Assembly (NCBI GenBank): GCA_041687755.1
Contig: JBDNJM010000082.1
Location: 7,499 to 71,498, forward strand
DNA: 64,000 bases
Reading direction: 5' to 3'
Source: JBDNJM01 sp041687755
GTDB lineage: Bacteria > Planctomycetota > UBA1135 > GCA-002686595
Shown here: one piece after another, positions 24,093 through 32,782 of the stretch
Layout: each line of letters opens with the position of its first letter
Numbering within the stretch: position 1 is the stretch's first letter
Notes under the pieces: generated by a model
The model's input: the letters and a program-made list of their open reading frames with translations, nothing else
The model's database searches: none
Told to the model about the DNA's origin: nothing
Made by a program: the position numbers and the translations under genes

Positions 24093-26060
24093 GTGATGGT
24101 GTTGTCCCCGATCGTCCTGCTCGCCGGGTCCTTAGCCCTCCCGCCGGTTCAGGAATCCGGCTTCGCGCCGCCCCCCGAGGTCGGCGGCCGCTTCGGCGAG
24201 GTCGTGGACCAATGGGATCTCGAGACGCAGCCGATCGACGCGGTCTGGGCCGCGGACGGCTCGGCGTGGGTGCTCGAAGCGCGACCGCCGCGGTTGGTGC
24301 GGCGCAGTCCGGACGGGGCGCTCGAGCGGGAGCTCGAGCTCCCGCTCGTGCGACCGACCGCGCTGTGCGAGGGCCCGGAGGGCAGCATCTGGGTGCTCGA
24401 CGCGGGGCGGCTGGACGCCCGGCGCGTGGCCGCCTCGGGCGAGATCCTGCAGAGCGCGGACCTCGGCCCGCACGCGGTGGCGCCCGCGGACCTCGTCGAC
24501 GTCCGAGGCGGGATCGCCGTTTCCGACCCGGGCACCCATCGGGTGCTGGTGTTCCAGCCCCTGCGTCTCGAGGTCATGGAAGAAGGGCGCCCGGAGACGG
24601 TGGGGCCGGCGGTCCTCGGCGGCCGCGGGAGCGAGCTGGGCGAGCTGCTCGAGCCCATGGGCCTCGCGTTCGACGACCGGACCGGGGAGCTGCTCGTCGC
24701 CGACGCGGGCAACCACCGCATCCAGCGTTTTAATGCGGCCCTCGAGCCGGTCGGCAGCTTCGGCGAGTTCGGGCCGTTTCCCGGGTTGTTCGCCCGGCCC
24801 GTCGGGCTCGAGCTGGCCGGCGACCGTCTGTACGTGGTCGAGGAGCAGAACCACCGGATCCAGGTGTTCGACTGGGCCGAGCCGAGCAATGCGCCCGAGC
24901 GGCTCTACGAGTGGGGCATCCACGTGATTCGTCCCGGCGAGGGGCGCGGGCGTCTGCATTACCCGCGGGGTATCGCCGTGCAGGGCGTCGAGGGCGAGGG
25001 CGGCACGTGGTCGCCGGTGCGCGCGCTGCTGACCGAGCCCTTCGCCGATCGTCTGCAGCTGTTCGGCCCGGCGACGAAGCCGGCCTCCGCCTACATGAAC
25101 GACCCGGCGGTGACCGGCGGGAAGGTCTCTGCGCACCTGGGGCCGGAGCTGGACGCGCGCGGCAGCCTCGCGGTTCTGATCGAGCCGGAGTCCCAAGAGC
25201 TGCGGCTGCTGGATCTGCGCTGGCCGATGCCGATCGAGATCGGGCGCTTCGGGGGTCAGGGCGACGAGCGCGGACGGTTTCGCGGGCTGATCGATGTGGC
25301 CTTCGGACCTGTAGGTGAGAACGGCGAGCCGGACCGGCTCTTTGCGCTCGACGGGCTGACCGGGCGCCTGTCTGAGATTCCGTTCGACTTCGATCCGGAG
25401 GCGGACCCGGGCTTCAGCTACGAGCGCATGCGCTTCGGGCGCGGACTCGAGCTGTTTGCCCTGCGCGAGGAGCTGCGTCCGCTCGCCCTAGCGAGTGCGC
25501 GCGACGGCGGGCAGCTTGCGGTCTTGGACGGGAATTCCGAGGAGTTGCTGCTGTTCTCGAGCGACCTCGAGCCGCTGGGCTCGCGCTCGGCGGGGCGCAT
25601 CGGCGTCGGGACGGGCTCCGCAGCCCTGCCCCTGGCGCTTGCGCTGGCGGCGGACGGAACCCGGGCGTTCCGGCTGGAGGGCTCGGCCGGAAGCGGCGAG
25701 CCGGGCGCGCGCGCGATCGTCGTGCCGCTAGGTGACGAGGCGAACCCCGAGGAGCGGCTGCTGGAGCTCGAGCTCGAGGCGGTGGGCGGCTTGACCCCGC
25801 TCGGGGACGGCTTTGTCGTCGCCGACCGAAGCGCGCACGCGGTGGTCTGGCTCGACGCGGACTTCCACGAACTCGAGCGGATCGGCGGGCAGCCGGGGCT
25901 GGAGCGCGATGCCCTACGGCGGCCGCGCGGGCTCGCGGTGGACGGGACGGGCCGGCTGCTCATCATGGATCACGGCAACCATCGCCTGAAGGTGCTGGGA
26001 CCGAACCGCAGACTCAAGGGCGCCTTCGGGCCCCGCCTGTACATCAAACCCCTGCGATGA
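24093..26060 (+). CDS. Secreted NHL-repeat beta-propeller protein
   Basis: 655 residues; GTG 24093 and ATG 24096 are adjacent start options. A short signal peptide (VLSPIVLLAGSLALPPVQE) is followed by NHL units: DRTGELLVADAGNHRIQRFN, LYVVEEQNHRIQVFDWAE, and near the C-terminus LLIMDHGNHRLKVLGPN, with weaker blades between. Such propellers are structural or ligand-binding scaffolds in the periplasm. Its last codons overlap the next gene (ATGA), and that gene overlaps the dihaem peroxidase, so the three form one operon. A role as a docking or substrate-presenting partner of the peroxidase is inference. Confidence 0.85.
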   Translation: MMVLSPIVLLAGSLALPPVQESGFAPPPEVGGRFGEVVDQWDLETQPIDAVWAADGSAWVLEARPPRLVRRSPDGALERELELPLVRPTALCEGPEGSIWVLDAGRLDARRVAASGEILQSADLGPHAVAPADLVDVRGGIAVSDPGTHRVLVFQPLRLEVMEEGRPETVGPAVLGGRGSELGELLEPMGLAFDDRTGELLVADAGNHRIQRFNAALEPVGSFGEFGPFPGLFARPVGLELAGDRLYVVEEQNHRIQVFDWAEPSNAPERLYEWGIHVIRPGEGRGRLHYPRGIAVQGVEGEGGTWSPVRALLTEPFADRLQLFGPATKPASAYMNDPAVTGGKVSAHLGPELDARGSLAVLIEPESQELRLLDLRWPMPIEIGRFGGQGDERGRFRGLIDVAFGPVGENGEPDRLFALDGLTGRLSEIPFDFDPEADPGFSYERMRFGRGLELFALREELRPLALASARDGGQLAVLDGNSEELLLFSSDLEPLGSRSAGRIGVGTGSAALPLALALAADGTRAFRLEGSAGSGEPGARAIVVPLGDEANPEERLLELELEAVGGLTPLGDGFVVADRSAHAVVWLDADFHELERIGGQPGLERDALRRPRGLAVDGTGRLLIMDHGNHRLKVLGPNRRLKGAFGPRLYIKPLR

Positions 26061-26560
26061 AGAGCACGCCCCCGACGCCTCTCCCGCTCGCCGCTCCACG
26101 GCTCGCTCGCCTCGTGATTCTTGCGCTGCTCGGTGGCTGCGCCGCGCCGCTCGCGGCACTGAACGAGGGCACGCAAGAGCCCGCAACTGCGGCCGCCGCG
26201 CTTCCGGCCGATGCCGTGACCGTCGCGAGCGAGGGCGGCAGCTGGCGCGTGTCTTGGTGGCTAGATCAGGCGTCCCTGCGGCCGGCCGAGCTGTTCGACC
26301 ACGGGCTGTTCGACGTGCGCGTCGCCCTGCGCACCGCTGCCGGCGAGCTTCCGGGTCCGGAGGTCGAGCTGGTGGTCGATGCGGGCATGCCCCAGCACCG
26401 CCACGGCATGAATGTCGTGCCCGAGGTCGTCGAGCTGGAGCCAGGTGAGTACCGCGTGTCCGGGCTCCTGTTCCACATGCCCGGTGACTGGACGATGACC
26501 TTCGACGTCGTGTCCGGGGCCTTGGCCGAGCGCGCGCAGGTCGTGCTGGAGGTCGAGTGA
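26057..26560 (+). CDS. YtkA/FixH-like lipoprotein with a Met/His motif
   Basis: 167 residues. The signal LARLVILALLGGC ends in a lipobox. The mature domain resembles YtkA/FixH-type immunoglobulin-like proteins: FDVRVALRTAAGELPGPEVE, then VDAGMPQHRHGMNVVPEVVE, then SGLLFHMPGDWTMTFDVVSG. The MPQHRHGM motif is rich in potential copper ligands. It sits between the NHL protein and the dihaem peroxidase with four-base overlaps on both sides, so the three are made together. Metal delivery or electron transfer to the peroxidase is a reasonable but unproved role. Confidence 0.75.
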   Translation: MKSTPPTPLPLAAPRLARLVILALLGGCAAPLAALNEGTQEPATAAAALPADAVTVASEGGSWRVSWWLDQASLRPAELFDHGLFDVRVALRTAAGELPGPEVELVVDAGMPQHRHGMNVVPEVVELEPGEYRVSGLLFHMPGDWTMTFDVVSGALAERAQVVLEVE

Positions 26561-27834
26561 GCAGTCGTTTTGGATACGCCGCGACCCTGGCGCTTGTCGC
26601 CGCGGCCCTCTTGGGCTGCGCTGGCTCCCTGGGGGACCAGCAGCAGGGAAGCGCAGCACCGAAGCGGCCCGAGCCGCTGCCGGGGTCCGCGCGCTTCACG
26701 CCGCTGCCGCCCGCGCCCGACGATCCGACCAACGCTTACGACACCGATCCGGCAGCTGCGGAGTTGGGTCGTGAGCTGTTCTTCTCGGAGGCCTTCTCGC
26801 GCGATGGCGAGATGTCCTGCGCGACCTGCCACGACCCCAGCGCCGCCTTCGCGGAGCGCCGGGCGGTTTCGCCCGGTAGCGCCTTCGAAGGCCGCAACTC
26901 GCCGACGCTGATCAACGCCGCGCACAACCGCTGGTTCTTCTGGGACGGCCGGGCCGACTCGCTCTGGAGCCAGGCCCTGCACCCGCTCGAGTCTGGAGTC
27001 GAGTTCGACTCAAACAGGCTGGCGGCCGCGCATCAGGTTGCCGCGACGCCGGCCTTGCGAGCAGCCTACGAAGGCGTCTTCGGGCCGCTGCCGGCGCTGG
27101 ACGACGCGGCGCGCTTCCCGGCGGACGCGCGCCCGCGCCCCAGCGATCCCGAGCACCCCGAGCACGTGGCCTGGAGCGCGATGGCCGAGCGGGACCAGCT
27201 CAGCATCAATACGCTGGTCGCGAACCTCGCGAAGGCGACCGCGGCCTACGAGCGGACCCTGGTCGCCGGAAACTCAGGCTTCGATCGCGCGGCGCGCGGC
27301 GAGTCTGGGCCGGACTTCGGCGCGGACGCGCGGCGCGGCTTCTTCCTGTTCCGCGGCAAGGGCGGCTGCGCCGCGTGCCACGCCGGGACCAACTTCACCG
27401 ACAACGAGTTCCACGACATCGGTGTGCCGCCGCGCAACGGCGTGCAACCCGTCGATCCGGGGCGCTTCGCGGGCGTTGCGGCCGTGATGGCCGATCCCTT
27501 CAACGCGGCCGGTGACTACAGCGACGATCCCGAAAGCCCGACCGGCCGCATGGTGCGTCGGCTCGCCCGCGGCCCGGAGAGCTGGGGCCGCTTCAAGACG
27601 CCGAGCCTGCGCAACGTGGCGGAGACGCCGCCCTACATGCACAACGGAACGTTCGCGACGCTGCGCAAGGTGCTGGAGTTTTACTCCACGCGCGAAGGGG
27701 CTGTGATCGGCGGGCACCACGCGGAGGTCGTTCTGCAGCCCTTGAACCTGACGGAGCGCGAGCTCAGCGACCTCGATGCCTTCCTGCACTCCTTGACGGA
27801 CCTCGATGTGGACGAGGTGCCCGGGGCGCGCTGA
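26557..27834 (+). CDS. Dihaem cytochrome c peroxidase / MauG-MbnH-like lipoprotein
   Basis: 425 residues from GTG 26557. The leader LALVAAALLGC gives a lipobox. Two c-type haem sites are present: C88-A-T-C91-H92 and C271-A-A-C274-H275. Family segments include ELFFSEAFSRDGEMSCATCH, then SPTLINAAHNRWFFWDGRAD, then KTPSLRNVAETPPYMHNGTF, where Met or His can be the distal ligand of the second haem. Members reduce hydrogen peroxide or, as MauG and MbnH do, oxidise a partner protein at a distance. Genetic coupling to an NHL protein and a YtkA-like protein suggests a dedicated partner, closer to the MauG/MbnH mode; this is inference. Confidence 0.9.
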   Translation: MSSRFGYAATLALVAAALLGCAGSLGDQQQGSAAPKRPEPLPGSARFTPLPPAPDDPTNAYDTDPAAAELGRELFFSEAFSRDGEMSCATCHDPSAAFAERRAVSPGSAFEGRNSPTLINAAHNRWFFWDGRADSLWSQALHPLESGVEFDSNRLAAAHQVAATPALRAAYEGVFGPLPALDDAARFPADARPRPSDPEHPEHVAWSAMAERDQLSINTLVANLAKATAAYERTLVAGNSGFDRAARGESGPDFGADARRGFFLFRGKGGCAACHAGTNFTDNEFHDIGVPPRNGVQPVDPGRFAGVAAVMADPFNAAGDYSDDPESPTGRMVRRLARGPESWGRFKTPSLRNVAETPPYMHNGTFATLRKVLEFYSTREGAVIGGHHAEVVLQPLNLTERELSDLDAFLHSLTDLDVDEVPGAR

Positions 27835-27874
27835 CCGGAGCCCGTTCGCTTGGGGAGGGGGGGCCTACTCTTCT

Positions 27875-28162
27875 TGCTGAGGGCTCCGTATTGCCTGCTG
27901 AGGGCTCCGCTTGCCTTGCTGAGGGCTCCGCTTGCCTTGCTGAGGGCTCCGCTATTCCTGCTGAGGGCTCCGCTTTCCTGCTGAGGGCTCCGCTATTCCT
28001 GCTGAGGGCTCCGCTTGCCTGCTGAGGGCTTCGCTTGCCTGCTGAGGGCTCCGCTTGCCTTGCTGAGGGCTCCGCTTTCCTGCTGAGGGCTCCGCTATTC
28101 CTGCTGAGGGCTCCGCTTTCCTGCTGAGGGCTCCGTTATTCCTGCTGAGGGCTCCGCTTGCC
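27875..28162 (+). repeat. 14-unit tandem repeat of 20-21 bp
   Basis: A constant 14-base core TGCTGAGGGCTCCG (one copy has TTCG, two have T for C after it) is followed by a variable six- to eight-base tail drawn from few variants: CTTGCC(T), CTTTCC, CTATTCC, TATTGCC, TTATTCC. Unit lengths of 20 and 21 are mixed, so no frame is kept and the array is non-coding. It lies between the convergent ends of the peroxidase and LVIVD genes. Confidence 0.95.
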
Positions 28163-28173
28163 CAGCACCACGA

Positions 28174-28212
28174 GAGCGGCCCCGCCGTCCATCGAGGACT
28201 GCGGGGCCGCTC
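28174..28212. terminator. 12-bp GC hairpin, probable bidirectional terminator
   Basis: Perfect arms GAGCGGCCCCGC and GCGGGGCCGCTC around a 15-base loop, 40 bases after the LVIVD stop on the minus strand and just beyond the tandem array. The central ten base pairs are identical to the hairpin at 18752-18787. Confidence 0.65.
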
Positions 28213-28251
28213 GCCAGGCCCGCCGGCTGTCAGCGGGCCGCTGGGCGCGGG

Positions 28252-30780
28252 TCAGGGGATCAGCACCACCGGGACAGCGTTCGACACGAAGTCGACCAGG
28301 AAAGCGCCCACGTCGATCGTGAGGAACGCGTGGTGCGCCGTCTGCCCCGCGAGCTGCGGGACTAGGCCGCCGGGCAGCGTGAAGGTGGCGGAGCCCGCGC
28401 CCTGGCCGTCCAGGAACCCGAACGAGCCGAGCAGCGGCGCAGTGTTCGGCTGGTTCAGCGTCTTCAGGAAGTAGTTGTCCGCGTTGAGCGGCAGGTTCAG
28501 GCCGTTGAGGGCGATGCCCGGGGTCGTGCCGGCGAGGCTGCCGAACAGGTAGTAGGGCTTGCCGGCGAGGGCCGGGCCCGCGTCCAGCGACAGCTCTTGC
28601 GTGCCGCCGGTGCCGACGGAGACCGTGGTGCGATCGCTGACGAGCGGGCCGCACATCGGGCTGGTGAGTTCGACGTCGTCGATCGCGGCTTCCACGATCG
28701 AGCCGCTGCCTTCGTCGCGGGCGACGAAGCGCACCTGCACGTTGGCACTGGGCGTCACGAAGTCAGCGATGCGGAAGCTAGACGGCTCCCAGCCCCCGAT
28801 GGTGCCGTCGCCGGTCGGACCGAGGGTCTCGACCCGGACCCAGGTGGAGCCGTTCGAGGTCACGTCGATCTCGAAGGCATCGTCCACGGAGCTATTGCCG
28901 TTGTTCGAGTACCAGCGGAAGTAGCTGATGCGTGCGTTGGGGTCGTTGCTTACGTCGAAGATCGGCGAGAGCAGGGTGGTCTTGCCGTTGTCGATGTCGT
29001 TGTCGCCGAGTCCGCCGCCGCTCGGGCCTTGGCCGGTGAACCAGCAGTTCGTGCCGACGCCCGAGTTGTCGTTCTCGGGCTGCGAGCCGGTTCCGATCGG
29101 GTTGCCGCGCTCCCAGATGCCGGTCGTGGCGTCATCGCCGACCGCACCGGAGGACCATCCAGCCGTCTGCTGCATGTCGTAGCTGGCGAGCACCGCAGTG
29201 CTCTCGGCGGAGACGAGCGAGTAGCTCTCACCGGGGCCGGGGCTGAACCAGTCGAGACCGGAGCTGGATTCAGCGGTCAGGTAGAACTCGATTTCCTGGC
29301 CACAGGACACGGGCGGGAGGGGTACCTCGAACTGGCCGCCGCCGAGGTCGACCAGATCGACCTGGCTCATGCCCTCACCGGCGTCGTAGACGAGCTTCGC
29401 GCTGCCGGGGACCAGCGAGGCCGCGGTGGGCGCGCTGATTTGGGTCGGGAACGACAGGCCGCCGGGCGACGCGAGATCGGGCAGGCCGGTGGGGAAGCTG
29501 AACTCCAGCTGCTCGTCGCCCACGAACCAGACGAACAGGCCGCGCTCGAGGTCCGAGCCGATCACGATGCCGCTCTCGAAGTACGGGTAGATGCTCCACA
29601 AGCCGTTGAACTCGGCGTCGTCGTCGTCGGGGTACGTGTCGAAGTCCGCGACGAGTTGCGGGTTGACCGGGTCGCTCGTGTCGAACACCTGCATGCCGCT
29701 GCGGTAGTTCGCCTCGAACAGCAGGTTGTCCTTCGTGTACAGGTTGTGCCCGACGGCGCGGGTGCTGCTGAAGAACGTGTTGACGACGGTCGGGTTGTTG
29801 ATGTTCGACACGTCCATCACAACCGTTTTCGTGTTGAACGAGCCCTGCTCGTCCAGCTCGTCGTTGACGTACAGGTACTGACGGTCCGGAGTCAGCCAGG
29901 CCTGGTGGCTGTACGCGGCGCCGCTCCAGGTCTCGTTGCCGAGGATCTGGATGTTGTTCTTGTTGGTGACGTCCAGCACGTCGACGCCGGTGCTCGTGAA
30001 GCCACCGTTGAAGCCGGAGCACACGTAGGCGATCTGGCGACCGGCGTAGGGCCCCGAGGTGTAGGTGACGATCTGGGCGTCGTGCACGTACTTGGTGTCC
30101 CACACACCGACGTAGTTCGGGCTGGCGGGGTTGGCCAGGCTGTAGATGCGCAGGCCGTAGAAGTCGCCGCCGGTGCGGTAGAGGAAGCCGGACTCCTCGT
30201 CGATCGCCACGTTGTGGCTCGCGCTCGTGCCGGGGCCACTCGTGATCGTGTTGACGAGGGTGACGACGCCGTTGTCGATGTTGGCCAGGTTGAAGACCTG
30301 GATGCCGCCGCCGCCTTCACTGACGGAGTAGGCGTAGTTCTGGTACGTCTTCACGTCGCGCCACAGGCTGGTCGGGCCGCTCTGGCGCGAGATCAGCTGG
30401 GCGTTGCTGGGGTCGCTGACCTCGACGAAGCAGGTCGAGTCGGAGGTCGTGATGATCGCGTATTCGCGACCGCTGGTGGAGGTGTAGCCCCAGCAGTCGG
30501 CGCCGGAGCTGGCCGACGGGCTGAGGTCACCGAGCGGGAGCCAGGAGAGCAGCGCGACGCCGTTCGAGTTGAACCCGCCGCCCATGGCGACGTCGGCCAT
30601 GGAGCCGGAGCCGGACTGGGCGGCCTGGCGCAGTTCGGCGGCGCGGAAGCCGGCGCCGCGGTAGGCCGGCTGGCGGTCGAGCACCTTCGGATCGTCCTCG
30701 TGGAGGGCCGTCGTGGGCGTGGCCAGGGCGATCAGGGCCGGCAGGGCTATGAGGGAGAGCGCGGAGAGTCGCAGGGACAT
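28252..30780 (-). CDS. Large secreted LVIVD-repeat (choice-of-anchor B type) protein
   Basis: 842 residues from ATG 30780; the open frame further upstream is not coding-like. Signal peptide: SLRLSALSLIALPALIALAT. Residues about 80-430 carry LVIVD-type propeller units: CFVEVSDPSNAQLISRQSGP, GIQVFNLANIDNG, GVDVLDVTNKNNIQILGNET, GMQVFDTSDPVNPQLVADFD. A middle region (about 530-690) reads like an adhesin-type beta-sandwich. The last 120 residues, from TQELSLDAGPALAGKPYYLF, through SLAGTTPGIALNGLNLPLNA, to HHAFLTIDVGAFLVDFVSNA, form a terminal domain that I associate with many secreted planctomycete proteins. Likely extracellular or surface-bound; function unknown. Confidence 0.85.
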   Translation of the reverse strand: MSLRLSALSLIALPALIALATPTTALHEDDPKVLDRQPAYRGAGFRAAELRQAAQSGSGSMADVAMGGGFNSNGVALLSWLPLGDLSPSASSGADCWGYTSTSGREYAIITTSDSTCFVEVSDPSNAQLISRQSGPTSLWRDVKTYQNYAYSVSEGGGGIQVFNLANIDNGVVTLVNTITSGPGTSASHNVAIDEESGFLYRTGGDFYGLRIYSLANPASPNYVGVWDTKYVHDAQIVTYTSGPYAGRQIAYVCSGFNGGFTSTGVDVLDVTNKNNIQILGNETWSGAAYSHQAWLTPDRQYLYVNDELDEQGSFNTKTVVMDVSNINNPTVVNTFFSSTRAVGHNLYTKDNLLFEANYRSGMQVFDTSDPVNPQLVADFDTYPDDDDAEFNGLWSIYPYFESGIVIGSDLERGLFVWFVGDEQLEFSFPTGLPDLASPGGLSFPTQISAPTAASLVPGSAKLVYDAGEGMSQVDLVDLGGGQFEVPLPPVSCGQEIEFYLTAESSSGLDWFSPGPGESYSLVSAESTAVLASYDMQQTAGWSSGAVGDDATTGIWERGNPIGTGSQPENDNSGVGTNCWFTGQGPSGGGLGDNDIDNGKTTLLSPIFDVSNDPNARISYFRWYSNNGNSSVDDAFEIDVTSNGSTWVRVETLGPTGDGTIGGWEPSSFRIADFVTPSANVQVRFVARDEGSGSIVEAAIDDVELTSPMCGPLVSDRTTVSVGTGGTQELSLDAGPALAGKPYYLFGSLAGTTPGIALNGLNLPLNADNYFLKTLNQPNTAPLLGSFGFLDGQGAGSATFTLPGGLVPQLAGQTAHHAFLTIDVGAFLVDFVSNAVPVVLIP

Positions 30781-30914
30781 GGGCGTCGTTCGGAGCCGGG
30801 CGGGAGTGCCCTGGGGGAGGAGCCCCTGTCGTTCACCGGCCGGGTGGCGGGGTGCAGGGGGTCCGGGGGGGAGGGAGAGGCGTCCTCTTCGCGTCGCGAC
30901 AGCGCGGGCGCATG

Positions 30915-30944
30915 ACGGCGCGTAACGGCGCGTAACGGCGCGTA
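30915..30944 (+). repeat. 10-bp tandem repeat, three copies
   Basis: Unit ACGGCGCGTA, three perfect copies in the region upstream of the LVIVD gene. Ten-base spacing would put each copy on the same face of the helix, as for a protein-binding array. Confidence 0.85.
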
Positions 30945-31472
30945 AAGAAGAATAGGACAATAGGGAGACCCAGGTCGGGGGTCTGAGGTTCCCTAGGGGA
31001 GCCCAGAACCGGGCTCTTGGGTGGGCGGATGGGGGGAGCGATACCGAACAGTGCGCGGCAGGCGGGGCCTGGGGGCCGGAGGGCCGGGGCGGGGGCCGGA
31101 GGCCCCCGACCGGGCTCGTCGAGCTGGCGCCGATGCCGAGGGAGGGTTTGGCGACGGCGCGGGCGAGCTGCGCTACTGGGCTCGACAGGAGGGCGAGTCC
31201 CGGCTGCAAACTCAACCCATGCAGCTTGGACGACCTACCCGATCTGGCGGGCGCGCCCGGCAGCGGACGAGCCACGCCGACGCTGGCGGAGAGTCTCGAG
31301 GTCGCCCGCCTCCGGGGGTGGCGCTCCAACCGGAGCCCAGCCTTCAGCTCTGAAGCTGACCCGTTTTCGTGTCGCCCCCTGGGTCGGCCTGCACCGCCAA
31401 GCCTCGACCGGAGACGTGCGGTTGGCTGCCCGGGGAAGGCTCGTCGCGTCCTAGCTCTGGGCCCGCAAGGCG

Positions 31473-31682
31473 TGTCGTGTCAGACCTGGCCTGCCTCCGT
31501 GTTGTTTTGGCCCCCGCGCACCGACCTGCAAGTCCGAGCGCAGAAGGGACTTAGTGCTGGAGGGCCGGCCGCCCGCGTCGGGCGGTCGACCGTCGCCCGC
31601 TCGGAACCCTATGCCAAGAAAACCTTTGGGGCCGCTGGGCGGGACCAGAACAACACGCAGGCAGGGCAGTTCATGTCGTGTC
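31473..31682. mobile_element. Possible MITE-like element (inverted repeats inside a 9-bp direct repeat)
   Basis: Imperfect inverted repeats of about 30 bases lie at 31486-31515 and 31641-31669; both contain CCTGCCTnCGTGTTGTT followed by TGG on the inward strand, with about five mismatches overall. Outside each, after a four-base gap, is the same nine-base word TGTCGTGTC (31473-31481 and 31674-31682), as a target-site duplication would look. The 125-base interior has no gene. It would need a transposase elsewhere. Confidence 0.45.
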
Positions 31683-31725
31683 CGGCGCGGGGGCCAGGAA
31701 CAGCTCGGGGGGCGGGCCAGCTCCC

Positions 31726-32781
31726 TTAGTTCTCTACGGGGTTCTTGAGGTGCAGAACCGTCTCGACTCGTCGGGTGAGGACCGTCTGCGACGAGGGCCG
31801 GTCGAGCAGGAACAGCCGCACGCGCAGGCGCCCGGTGTTCTCGTCGAACAGGAACATCGGGTCCTCGAACCCGTCGCTGTCCAGGTCGCCGCCGTGGTTG
31901 CAAAGTTCCTGGAGCACCCCGGAGCCGCTCAGCTGGTACTCCGAGGAGGCCGCGCCCGCATCGCGGGTGTCCCACGTGCGCACGCGCAGCGGTCCCAGGT
32001 CGAAGGTGTCGTCTCGGTCGCCGTCGGAGTTCAGGTCGCGCGCGAGTTCGGCCTCGGTGACCTGGGACTCGGGCACGTAGCGGATCGCAGAGCGCCCGGT
32101 GACTAGGGGCGTTCCGGAGACGGTGGAGCCCCAGCGGACGTCGATGCCGTCGAAGTAGTCTGAGCCGCCGGCGGGGTCGGTGGGGACGCGGAACGAGAAG
32201 CCGGTGCCCTCGCCGCGGAAGAACAGGGGTCCGCTGAGCTCTGCTGAGCGACCGTCGAAGGCGTTCGCGGGCGGTGCCACCTGGTTGTCGATCACCAGGC
32301 CGGTGCCGGCCCACATCACCGGTGTTCCGGGGGCGTGCGCGCTCGCGGCAGCGCAGGGCCCGGCGGCGCGCTCAAGGGTCGTGAAGCGCGGGGCTCCCGC
32401 GTTGCTGAAGCCCTGGTAGCCAATGCGCTCCGCGGATCCAGCGCCGGGGTTCGCGATCAGGACGCCGACGTCCGGAAAGCCCTCGATCGTGTCCACGTCC
32501 AGGCTGGCGGTGTCGCCCGGCCCTGCTGCTCCGGTGATGAACCCCCGGGGCTGGCAGGCCTGGGCGTTGTCGAGCAACTCGCGGATCTGCCCGATCAGCG
32601 CCTGACCCTTGACCTCTTGGTTGGCCCGACTGGTCAAGTCGGCGAAGACGTCACCCTCGCGTTGGACGGAGGTGTTCACGATCAGCAGGACTCCGGAGAG
32701 CAGCAAGACCGCGATCAGGAGCTCGATGATGCTGAAGCCGCTCACGCGGTTCAGTGGACCGGTTCGAAGCGTTGTGCGCAT
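31726..32781 (-). CDS. Type IV pseudopilin, PilW/GspJ-like
   Basis: 351 residues. A short basic leader ends in VSG, followed by the prepilin helix FSIIELLIAVLLLSGVLLI with the Glu at position 5 after the cleavage point; PilD-type processing is expected. The mature globular part has two calcium-loop-like Asp-rich stretches, ARDLNSDGDRDDTFDLG and GDLDSDGFEDPMFLFDEN. It follows the PilV-like gene with one base between, so the two are co-transcribed. Minor pseudopilins of this type build the tip of a type IV pilus or a type II secretion pseudopilus. No assembly ATPase or secretin is near. Confidence 0.85.
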   Translation of the reverse strand: MRTTLRTGPLNRVSGFSIIELLIAVLLLSGVLLIVNTSVQREGDVFADLTSRANQEVKGQALIGQIRELLDNAQACQPRGFITGAAGPGDTASLDVDTIEGFPDVGVLIANPGAGSAERIGYQGFSNAGAPRFTTLERAAGPCAAASAHAPGTPVMWAGTGLVIDNQVAPPANAFDGRSAELSGPLFFRGEGTGFSFRVPTDPAGGSDYFDGIDVRWGSTVSGTPLVTGRSAIRYVPESQVTEAELARDLNSDGDRDDTFDLGPLRVRTWDTRDAGAASSEYQLSGSGVLQELCNHGGDLDSDGFEDPMFLFDENTGRLRVRLFLLDRPSSQTVLTRRVETVLHLKNPVEN

Positions 32782-32782
32782 C

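Larger units (their letters stand above)
30781..31725. other. Long intergenic stretch
   Basis: No credible gene in 945 bases. It holds three copies of ACGGCGCGTA at 30915-30944, upstream of the LVIVD gene and close to where its promoter should be, and an inverted-repeat element at 31473-31682 that is listed separately. The reading frames here change composition often and match nothing I know. Confidence 0.6.

Noticed and set aside
27875..28162. Regular repeats that at first look like a CRISPR array
   Set aside because: Units are 20-21 bp, the variable part is only six to eight bases and repeats itself, there is no unique spacer and no cas gene is near.
28597..30915. 772-codon plus-strand frame opposite the LVIVD gene
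   Set aside because: Antisense of a clear gene; Val/Asp/Gly-rich shadow with no motif.
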